A DNA stretch of 64,000 nucleotides from Sipunculus nudus (taxonomy: Eukaryota; Annelida; Sipuncula; Golfingiida; Sipunculidae), in the NCBI GenBank assembly GCA_026874595.1, contig CM049314.1:28901729-28965728 (forward strand), written 5' to 3'. Positions 53,868 through 64,000 of the stretch are shown piece after piece. The notes under the pieces are model-generated. The model did not search any database. It worked only from the letters and a program-made list of their open reading frames with translations, and was not told the DNA's origin. How positions within the stretch are numbered: position 1 is the first letter of the stretch; each line of letters starts with the position of its first letter. The position numbers were made by a program, and so were the translations under genes.

Positions 53868-56795
53868 TTTTTAGCTCAGCTTACTGTAAGTCATCTGAGC
53901 TATAGCGATCACTCTTTGTCTGTCGTCCGTCCGGCCGTCTGGCAGTCTGTCCTGCCGTCTGTCTGTTGGTTATCAGGGCACAAATTGTAACCCCTGGACC
54001 TGGAATCTTCTTACTTTACATCCAAAAGGGTCCATGAAAAATCTCCTTGAAAACCTGGAATTAGGTCTCTGTTACCCATATCCTTCGAGCTATGGGGCCC
54101 CAAAGTACCCCTCAGAATAGTCAAAAATTTCATACAAAAACTTCAATATCTCTTTAACTACATCACTGATGGTCATGATTTTTGGCATACATATTGATCA
54201 TGAGATGTTTCATCAGTTCCTGCAGACTGGTGGCACCACCTGTATTTTTCGATTTTTTATGAATTTTTTTTTCTCTATTTTTGAGACCTTTGAAAATGTG
54301 GACATCTGTTAACAGGGTACAAATCGTAAAGACTGGACCTAGAATCTTCATTCTTGACATTCTGAGAGACCTATGAAAAGTGTCCATGGAAACCAGAAAT
54401 TAGGTCTCTATTACTCATATCCTTTGAGCTATGGGGCCCAAAAGTACCCCCCAGAATAGTGAAAAATTTCATACAAAAACTTCAATATCTCATTAACTAC
54501 ATCACTGATGGTCATGATTTTTGGCATACATATTAATCATGAGATGTTTCATCAGTTTCTGCAGACTGGTGGCGCCACCTATATTTTTCGATCTTTTTAC
54601 GAATTTTTTTCTTTATTTTTGAGACCTATAAAAAAATGTGGACATCTGTTAACAGGGCACAAATCGTAAAGACTGGACCTAGAATCTTCATTCTTGATAT
54701 TCTGAGAGACCTATGAAAAGTGTCCATGGAAACCAGAAATTAGGTCTCTGTTACCCATATCCTTCAAGCTATGGGGCCCAAAAGTACCCCCCCCCCCCAG
54801 AATAGTGAAAAATTTCATACAAAAACTTCAATATCTTATAAACTACATCACTGATGGTCATGATTTTTGGCATACATATTAATCATGAGATGTTTCATCA
54901 GTTTTTGCAGACTGGTGGCGCCACCTGTTTTTTTCGATTTTTTACGATTTTTTTCTCTATTTTTGAGACCTTAAAAGATGCTGTCATCTGTTAACAGGGC
55001 ACAAATCGTAACAACTGGACCTAGAATCTTCTATCTTGACATGTGGGGAGGCCCATGAAAAGTCTCCTTGGAAACATGGAATTAGGTCTCTGTTACCCAG
55101 ATTCTTCAAGCTATCGGGCTCTGAAGTACCCCCCAGAATAATGAAAATTTGATACAAAAACTCAAATATCTGAACAACTAATGCATTGATCACCATGATT
55201 CTTTGCATGGATATTGATCATGGAGTGTTTCATCGGTTTTTGCAGACTGGTGGCACCACCTGTATTTTTTCTATATTTTACAATTTTCTTTCCATATTCT
55301 TGATACCTTAAAAGATGCGGTCATCTGATTACAGGGCACAAATCATAACGGCTGGACCTAGAATCTTCTTTCTTGACATGAAGAGAGGCCAATGAAAGTC
55401 TTCTTGGAAACTGAAAATTAGGTCTCTGTTACCCAAAACTTAGAGCTATGGGGCACTGAAGTATCCCCCAGAAAAATGCAAAATTTGATACAAAATCTCA
55501 AGTATCTGAATAACCACTGCATTGATCACCATGATTCTTTGCATTAATATTGATCATAAGATGTTCCATCATTTCCTGCAGACTGGTGGTGCCACCTGTA
55601 TTTTTTCGAATTTTTACAAATCTTTTTCTCTTTTTTTCAGACCTCAATGAAACTGTCATCTGTTAACAGGGCACAAATCGTAACCACTGGACCTAGAATC
55701 TTCTTACGTAATATCAAGGGAGGTCCATGAAAAATCTCCTTGAAAACCTGAAATGAGGTCTCTGTTACCCATATCCAAGGAGCTATGGGGCTCTGAAGTA
55801 CCCCCCAGAATAATGCAAAATTTGATACAAAAACTCAAGTCTCTGAATAACTACTGCATTGATCACCATGATTCTTTGCATGAATATTGATCATGGGATG
55901 TTCCATCAGTTCCTGCAAACTGGTGGCGTCATCTGTATTTTTTTTTCAATTTTTACGAACTTTTTTCTTTACTTTTGAGACCTTCAAAGAAACTGTCATC
56001 TGTTAACAGGGCACAAATCGTAACCGCTTGACCTAGATTCTTCTAACTTGACATCAAGGGAGGTTCATGAAAAGTCTCTGTGAAAACATGAAATTATGTC
56101 TCTGTTACCCATATCCTTCGTAGTAAGTACCCCTCAGAATAATTAAAAATTTGATACAAAACTCCAGTATCTGAATAACCAATGCATTGATCTCCAAGAT
56201 TCTTTGCAGGCATATTGATCATGGAGTGTTCCATCAGTTCCTGCAAACTGGTGGCCCAACCTGTATTTTTTTCAATTTTTTTAGGCATTTTTTCTCTATT
56301 TATGAGACCTTCAAATGAAGTGGTCATCTGTTAACATGCCACAAACTGTAACTGCTGTACCTAGAATCTTCTTACTTGACATCCAGGGAGACTAAAGAAA
56401 AATCTAGGTTTTTGTTACCCATATTCTCCGAGCTATAGGGCTTATAAATACCCCCAAGAATAATTAAAAATTTGATACAAACAAAAGCTCCAGTATCTGA
56501 ATAACTAATGCCTTGATAGCCATGATTCTTTGGACATATATTGATCATGGAGTGTTTCATCAGTTCCTGCAGACTGGTGGCACTCCCTGTATTTTTTTTA
56601 AATTTTTACGCATTTTTTTTCTATTTATGAGACCTTCAAATGAAGTTGTCATCTGTCCAAAAGCCCATTGAAACCCATTTCTAAGGACTTTTCACAAAAT
56701 TCATGATTTGTTTGCACTCTGGCAGTCATTTTGTTCATTGTTCAACATTCCTTGAATTCAGCTGAGCGTCATGGCCCATGGGCCACTTGTTTGTC
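53868..56795 (+). repeat. Hairpin-headed tandem element, about 8 monomers of 335-340 bp
   Basis: Starts TTTTTAGCTCAGCTTACTGTAAGTCATCTGAGCTATAG (stem-loop) with a GTCC/GTCT microsatellite, then repeats near 53968, 54306, 54648, 54989, 55330, 55660, 55997 and 56325 around CTGTTAACAGGGCACAAATCGTAA and GACTGGTGGCACCACCTG. It ends GAATTCAGCTGAGCGTCATGGCCCATGGGCCACTTGTTTG with a GGCCCATGGGCC palindrome. Inner monomers are close to one another, indicating amplification in place. Confidence 0.85.
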
Positions 56796-59640
56796 TGTTA
56801 GCAGGATTTATAACTGTGTTAGAGTTTTCCATTAAACGTTATGGAAGGTTAGGATATTTTCTTGGGAAGAGACGATAAAGCTTAGTGTGAGTCCAAATAA
56901 AGAGGATTATCCAGTGAGCTGCATCAATGTCTGTATGAAATGTTATGAGCTGAAAAGAAAGGAAAAAGGCTAGGTTTAAGGCATTGCCAGACTTCAAGGT
57001 AGTCAGGACTTGCATCTGAAACTGATTTTGAATTTTTATACAAGCTGTTAGTAGCAGGAGCGTAATATTGTTGTGTATCAGTTTATGGTCATTGTTTGAA
57101 AAAGTGGGACATGACAGGAATCAAAGTGCATCATGGGAAGGGCAGTCATGCATTATTCATGAATATATTTTTAACAGTGCCTTATTGGACCAGATGTGTG
57201 GTACAGTATTTCTCATTCATACGTTTTAAAAATTCTTTTTCATAGAGAAGGTATTTACTTTTGGAATACATTGTAAAATGTAAGAAGTTATATGTTTGAA
57301 AATTTGTTAATGATCTAAATATATGTATCCTCACATAAATATCAATATGATAAAATTACACAGAAATTTTTAAGCGTAATTAGCACAATAATGCAATAAA
57401 TAACTTTTTTCCTTCCATAAATCAGTTGAATAAAAATTATAGGTATTTTTGGTTAAATTTCAAATGAAATCCTAAAGGACCATTTACCAGCTAGGAGTAT
57501 ATATGAGATGTAAGATTCACAGAAGAGATCTGGGGAATTTAGAGACATGACAGTTCCATGAATAAGTTTTAGGAGAATCAATCGACCTTGTATAAGGAGT
57601 CACGGTAAGGAACAGGGAAGAGTGTCTTCATTCCCTTTATAGATTGTCATCTTCAGACTCTTGAATACTTGAATGTCATTTTTTTCACTTATTCACACGT
57701 TATGGTAGTATCTGATGGTTTATTAATGAACGAGTCAGTGATTTTATTGTTTTGATATCTGATCAAAATCCTAATTTATTTGTCTGATGGTTCCAGGGTT
57801 ACTTTGATGTATGTTTATGAATGTTTGCACAAAGTAGTACTACTTAGAATATGTTATATGTGTTTCTTTTATAAATAGTACCTGTTAATATACTCAACAG
57901 ATCTGGAAGAAAAGTAGATTGGTTGCTTCTTATTTTTAAATGAAATAACAACTCATCAATAACTTTTCTTGTATCCTGTGTTGTAGATATGTTCTCGTAG
58001 GAATAGGTCATTTCTAGGAAATAGTCGAATGATTTATAGCTATATTATTATACTTTAGGTAAAATGATGAATTGTCCACTTAAATTTCAGTTTACAGTCT
58101 GTCTCACTGATCCTTTATGTATTTTATCCTTATTTTCAATGTTTCAATATTGACAGTAAACAATTCGGATTTAAAGCAATACTTAATGTGCCAATGGCTT
58201 AGAATGGTGCTATTTTAATATGATTGACCGTACAGTGATGGTTATTCTTGTGCAATATTTACAGAAAATATTTGATAATTTATGCTGATTTTGTATATAT
58301 CTTTCTTTATGAAATGTGTTTTTGTGCAATAATACTTCACAAAGCTCAGTACGAGAGACCTGGATGGATTTTACATTCCATGTAATAAATAACGTATATG
58401 GTTGTATCTAATATTGTTGATTTGTGTAATTTATCAAATGTATCCAAATACAACAAATCACAGTAAATAACACAGAAAGATTCATGTATAGAAAAGCGTC
58501 AGAATTCATGTAAATACACCTGCCAGGTTCCAAATAAACCTTTGCGGTGTCCAACACAAAAAGAATGCGTCAGTGTTCACCAACACTATGGTTGGATTGC
58601 AAAAGCAACTATCTGTTGTGTATTTTTTTTGCTCTAGATAAAAAAGCTCTCGATTTATGGCTATTTTAAGTTTCCCTACCCCTTACGTTCTCAGCAGTCT
58701 TAGCAAACATAACATTCCAACAATGTCATTTGTTGAGGTTTCACCGCATCAAATTTTGTCAGTTATACCATTTAAAACTTACCAGAGCAGTTCCCGCATA
58801 TCACTTCAGTCTATATAAAATACATGTACATATTTTGCAATCACAAGCCTTTTCATTTTAAACGTTTGTTCTTAGTGCCGTTGACAACGAAAACAAAAAT
58901 GAAAACACCGTTTCCTAGATGATTCAGTAAACCTTAAATAAATGGAAGCTGCCCAGATGCATGCCTGGCTAGAATAAGCATAAAATCCCTGTGCATGGTA
59001 GTTTTCTTTTACCAAACGAAATTTAAGGTCCACAATTATTTCAGCTGCGATTGATGATCAGAAAACTTCTGAATAAGGCTGAACAATTGTGAACCCTATA
59101 ACCTTTGAAGTACTGATGATTTACCCCATAAATTTGGCACACAAGTAGGTTCCTCAATAATCTTTGACAAGGTAAAAAACTAGTGACCCTTAACATGATC
59201 TACAAGGTCAAATCAGACGAATTATAGTTCATTATCTTTAGGATTTCTTGTGAATATGATAACATACTTTGTCCTCAAATTTGATAGACAAAATGTTTCA
59301 ACCAAGTTCACAGAGAATTTTGAAAACTTATTCTTCTTTTGCATAACCTCTAAAGACCCTGATGCATTGGTGCATTGATTTCGAAAGGAGCGAACACATG
59401 CAGACACGGATCGAAGTTCCCATGCATTGATGATATAAAAAATTGTGAATTGTTTCAGTACACAAGGATTTGGTGGTTGTCAGTAACAGGAGTATGTATT
59501 ATGAGGACACACGTGCTTAATGCTTGCTTTAGTGCGAAAACGTTTTTGACAGACCCCTAGAAACAACCATGGGTCCCTGCATATGGTTATAATATTAAAT
59601 GCCAGATTGGTCACAACATTCAGTACAAGAATGGTCTCCT
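56796..59640. other. Region downstream of tandem element
   Basis: AT-rich, with ATTTA motifs and candidate polyadenylation hexamers AATAAA at 58384 and 58533. No convincing gene. Confidence 0.45.
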
Positions 59641-61186
59641 TGATCTTGTATTACTTAGAATCACTCTCTATGAGGATGGACAACCAATGGTATTTACCTT
59701 GTATACAATGACACGTATGGGATTCAATGATTAACCTATACACGTTAATAATTACTTTATAGTGATAAAACCGGATGTAATCTGGATGTCCCGTGGGTAT
59801 AAACCGGTTCAAATGACTGATGCAATGTGTCACAAAGCGATAAAACGCAAAGAACGAACCATTTCACTCTGCCTTTTTGGTAAGTTCTTGCTTCATGACA
59901 GATTATAGCTTTAAGAATTTATTAGAGTGAGTATAGGATTGGTAGCATACGCATAAAAAAAATATCCTTGGAAGGGAAAGAAGTTTCCGCCATTTCGTTG
60001 ATGCGGTCCTCTGGCATGATTGTCACCTTGTGCGGTAGATACATGAAATATCACCTTTTTGTAACAGTTTTATATTACATAACAAATATTCGATATATAT
60101 ATGCTATTATATCCAATATTCCTTCCAATAATTCTGACCAAAAGGCCATCTATGATTGGTCTCTTGAGAAAAACAAGAAGTGAATATCCAAAATGGCTAC
60201 CCCTTGGGCACGGATATTGTTTGTCCTTCTGATGATGCATAATTCACCTGCTCTATTATAGTTTGTTTTTACATTTCTTTGAGGATTTTTAACCTCCAAG
60301 ATTAATGACACTTTTTTTAAATCCCTATATTCATAGACCGTTCAAGGGTCTACCTTTTTTAATCAGAATTTTCAATTTTTTTCTTGCTCAGGCAGTATGT
60401 TAAATTAAACTTGCATTGATCTTGTATTACTTAGAATCACTCTCTATGAGGATGGACAAGGTATTTACCTTGTATACAATGACACGTATGGGATTCAATG
60501 ATTAACCTATACACGTAATAATTACTTTAAAGTGATAAAACCGGATGTAATCTGGATTTCCCGTGGGAATATCCGGTTCAAATGACTGATGCAATGTGTC
60601 ACAAAGCGATAAAACGCAAAGAACGAGCCATTTCACTCTGCCTTTTTGGTAAGTTCTTGCTTCATGACAGATTATAGCTTTAAGAATTTATTAGAGTGAG
60701 TATAGGATTGGTAGCATACGCATAAAAAAATATCCTTGGAAGGGAAAGAAGTTTCCGCTATTTCGTTGATGCGGTCCTCTGGCATGATTGTCACCTTGTG
60801 CGGTAGATGCATGAAATATCACCATTTTTTAACAGTTTTATATTACATAACAAATATTCGATATATATATGCTATTATATCCAATATTCCTTCCAATAAT
60901 TCTGACCAAAAGGCCATCTATGATTGGTCTCTTGAGAAAAACAAGAAGTGAATATCCAAAATGGCTACCCCTTGGGCACGGATATTGTTTGTCCTTCTGA
61001 TGATGCATAATTAACCTGCTCTATTATAGTTTGTTTTTACATTTCTTTGAGGATTTTTAACCTCCAAGATTAATGACACTTTCTTTTAAATCCCTATGTT
61101 CATAGACCGTTCAAGGGTCTACCTTTTTTAATCAGAATTTTCAATTTTTTTCTTGCTCAGGCAGTATGTTAAATTAAACTTGCATT
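59641..61186 (+). repeat. Recent tandem duplication, two units of about 0.77 kb
   Basis: Unit 1 (59641-60417) and unit 2 (60418-61186) both start GATCTTGTATTACTTAGAATC and end TTAAATTAAACTTGCATT. They differ by scattered substitutions and small indels only. Each has a 71-codon ORF (59968-60183, 60736-60951) with three amino-acid differences. I recognise no domain and do not call it a gene. Confidence 0.93.
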
Positions 61187-62586
61187 GTGCCGAGTGTATA
61201 GGGTAGTACCAATGAAATCCTTTTTGTAAGATTATATTAATTACTACAACCATAAGAGTAAGATGATAGGGTTAAACTTTTTACATTTACAGTAACAGTA
61301 TAAATATAAAAGAGATAACATTTATTAACAAAGTCAAATGAATGGCTTGTTTACAAATAAATTGTTTTAGATTATTTTTTCCTCCAGTTCTCTTTTCGTT
61401 TAGTTTTTATAAAGTTAAAAGTTAAATATCCATTGAAATGTTTCTTATAACATGAATATAATTAAGTCCATTAATATTTCTGATGTTGTTGGTCTTAATT
61501 TTAATGACTTAGTTATTATTTAATCCCACCCCCCCCCACCCCCAAAAAAAAGTAAATCGATTTGAAATATGTTAAAATAATCCAAAAAGTTTGAAGAACA
61601 TGAAAACTTTGTAAGAATCATGCATGAATAATGTTGTGCTCTATTTGACATTTACTTTTTGAGAAATGCACAAAAGAATGAAAAAGATAACATTCTTTTT
61701 GATATAAAATAATTGTTAAAGTCTGCCTTAATGGTTTACTGTTCCCTTCTTATTTTATGTAAGCTGCGTAAAGTAGGAATTAATGATAAAGTGGATGCAA
61801 GAACGGTGGCTTAAGGTGGTGCATTTGTGTCAAAGCAGCTCTCAGATTTATGCCACAATGCTTGAGTGTAAACTTGAGGTCGCTTGGCCATCATTTCAGC
61901 CACATATTAACATAAGCAAGGTATCTTCGTACAATATATAAAACACACTGGAAAACAGCTAAGAAGACAGCAATATCAGAATATACCGTCAACAACAAAT
62001 TTTGGACCGGCAGTTCCAAATTGTGATCATGGTTGGTCATATTGTAGCAAGAACACACATCTTGGTGAAAGGTTTACACTTAATACACTTATAAGTTAAT
62101 TCCACAGAATCTGATGTTATATTATTGGAAAGTCAGAAGGAAACTGAAATGTCACCAAGGAATATTGGAACATTAAAGGAAATCATATATTTAAAATTAT
62201 TTATTAAAGAATTTGAACAATAAGAAAAATTATTATTAAAGAATTTGACAAACAACAGAGCAGAATGTACTGAAAGTATAAAACAAGTATATCACGATAT
62301 GACGATCAGCTGATTCTGACACTGCACATAATTTAAGGTGACCTAATTTGACGTTCGCAAGGAGGTCGAGAGTTAACCGGAGTTGTGTATGCAGGAAGAG
62401 TTTGAACCTTGCCCTACATGCATAGATTTAAGACATCCTATCCCATGGATAATGATTGCACATTTATCAATACCAATCTTCAAGCACAGGACAAATGTCA
62501 AATATCTTTTATTATTTTTTAGTGTTTAAAAATCTAATGTTATTGCCTGCCACAAAGAAAGATAAACTGTAACAACTAAACTATTT
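61187..62586. other. Intergenic AT-rich stretch
   Basis: A short CCCCACCCCC/poly-A tract at 61529-61551. Nothing else recognised. Confidence 0.6.
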
Positions 62587-62964
62587 TAAAGGGGCGTATT
62601 CCGATATCTCACGTCAATTAAATGACAATAATCCCTTTAACCTTGTATAAAAATAGGCAAGAAAATGCAAATCCAACCTCACACAGGCAGTTCGTTTTGT
62701 TTATATCAATGTGTTTATAACATTTGGGGTTCCGCTAAAATAATTCAAACACACCAAAAAAGGACATCTGGCGGCAAACTTGACTAACCAGAGCTTTGCA
62801 AAGGGCGTTCTGCAACTAATGGCTTTAAAGCTTCCGCGCATAATCGGTAAATCCCCAAGGTTAAATTATTTCCCCGTTTACCGACATTGCAGTGTTTACT
62901 AAAAGCTTTTAGACAGAAAAATGTCAGTGGTCTTATAAGAACCTTATCAGAAATTACCCAGAGT

Positions 62965-63255
62965 CAGGGGCGTCAATACAGGGTGGGATGGGGGTATATA
63001 TACCCCCCGATTTTTAGCAGGGAGGGGGGGATGGTCAGTGTAATCATCCCCCGTGATATTCAGAGAATAATATTTATATATTGGAAATGGAATATTTAAA
63101 ACTAGAAATATAGACTTTGGTTACATTTATGAGTTTAATATGAAATATTATATATCTTAACCTGATTAAGAATTAACATATACTGGCAACATACCTTATA
63201 GTTTAAAACCCTAATACTTAATTAATTTATATTTGAAATTGTCATACAGACAATA

Positions 63256-63312
<57 letters not shown>

Positions 63313-63371
63313 CACTTGTGTTGTCATTTGCGAGTCATCCCCCCACCCTTGAAGAAAAATTGACGCCACTG
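62965..63371. mobile_element. hAT-type MITE with 8-bp target duplication
   Basis: Terminal repeats CAGGGGCGTCAA and TTGACGCCACTG (one mismatch) are flanked by perfect CCCAGAGT at 62957-62964 and 63372-63379. The interior is noncoding, with G-rich and C-rich arms and a TA microsatellite (63259-63309). Confidence 0.88.
63259..63309. repeat. TA dinucleotide microsatellite
   Basis: About 25 TA units inside the hAT MITE. Confidence 0.95.
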
Positions 63372-64000
63372 CCCAGAGTTCATTGATATGTACGCTAGTC
63401 AGAAGTCAGAAGTGAGACAATCCCACAGACAAAGTGGGTGAATAGCTGGCCTTATTGGACATATTCAGCTCAAGCTCGTGTTAAATGAATCTGTGAGGAA
63501 TGTATGGCCTTTTTTTTTTGTTCACAACCTGTTGGGAAACACGGTATACATGCTCGAATGTTGATAAAGAGGAAAATGTGTAATCTAAGGAGGTTGTTTG
63601 CAAATTTGCGGAAGTTGAGAGATCAGTAGTTGCAAAACGTCCTTTGTAAAATTCTGGTTTGTCGGCCCTAACAAATGTCCTTCTTTATTGTGTCTGGCTT
63701 GTTGTGTCGCCCCCCCCCACGTGTTATAAACATGTGGATTTAAACAAAACGAACAACATGTGATGTGGGATGGTGTTTTCTGGCCTATATTTTTTAATAA
63801 AAGGTTCAAGGGATTACCTTTATATAATAGACGTCAGATATCGGCATAGACCCCTTTATGAGTTAATTAAGATAGGAAGCTTATCTTACAGAAAGATATT
63901 TTATATCTTGAGTGCTGACCTTATCACTTAATAAACTTTGCAACGTTGATGAACTTTGCGGTTTTATCTCCTTTGATTATGTAGACATGATTCCTTTTAC

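Larger units (their letters stand above)
62587..63863. mobile_element. Element with long (about 140-bp) terminal inverted repeats
   Basis: The left end TTTAAAGGGGCGTATTCCGATATCTCACGTC pairs with the right end GACGTCAGATATCGGCATAGACCCCTTTA, and similarity continues inward through GTTCGTTTTGTTTA and GTTTATAACA. The interior is interrupted by a hAT MITE. Related fragments occur at 11271, 19373 and 40535. It could instead be two inverted solo copies. Confidence 0.6.

Noticed and set aside
53228-64000. Search for a trypsin-like serine protease domain downstream of the kringles
   Set aside because: No His/Asp/Ser catalytic motifs found; the reading frame ends at 53571 after a transmembrane helix.

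Overview
This is eukaryotic, intron-rich, AT-rich DNA dominated by one plus-strand gene. The dispersed repeats (hairpin-ended elements with GTCC microsatellites, a DIRS-type retrotransposon, tRNA-derived SINEs) and the kringle-rich product suggest a lophotrochozoan, most likely a mollusc such as a bivalve. That assignment is inference; no species can be named from the sequence alone.

From 596 to 53571 I can place 28 coding exons of a single gene whose 5' end lies upstream of the window. They encode 20 kringle domains (19 in single exons, the last split over two), six separate Thr/Pro-rich or Gly/Ser linker exons (a seventh linker is fused to a kringle exon), and a terminal exon with a transmembrane helix, a cytoplasmic tail and the stop codon. 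All introns are phase 1 except the one inside kringle 20 (phase 2). The exon lengths sum to an open frame of about 1994 residues. The product is predicted to be a type I membrane protein with a very long extracellular kringle array and an Asn-Pro-x-Tyr motif in the tail. I found no serine protease domain, so it is not a plasminogen or apolipoprotein(a)-type molecule.

The array is hierarchical. Kringles come in triplets separated by linkers, and long (111 bp) and short (54-66 bp) linkers alternate. Kringle subtypes recur every six domains, so the array looks like three copies of a six-kringle cassette (K1-6, K7-12, K13-18) followed by K19, K20, a short Gly/Ser linker and the membrane exon.

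The introns are loaded with mobile DNA. They hold a DIRS1-like element with complete inverted terminal repeats and internal complementary region but broken ORFs (1067-4654), and three Helitron-like elements with about 180-bp minisatellite cores (6984-8470, 36555-37934, 43359-44929). They also hold hairpin-headed tandem elements (23645-26140, 49860-51325), a pogo/Tigger-like element nested in an older repeat (40782-42054), and a TRIM-like element whose LTRs carry tRNA-type A and B boxes (32562-32981). A tRNA-derived SINE lies at 37939-38250. Kringle 20 is split by an intron that opens with a minisatellite apparently seeded from its own splice donor.

Downstream of the stop codon lie a 3' UTR, another large hairpin-headed tandem element (53868-56795), a recent 0.77-kb tandem duplication (59641-61186), and a long-inverted-repeat element with a nested hAT MITE bearing a perfect 8-bp target duplication (62587-63863). 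No second convincing protein-coding gene, rRNA, functional tRNA gene or CRISPR array was seen.
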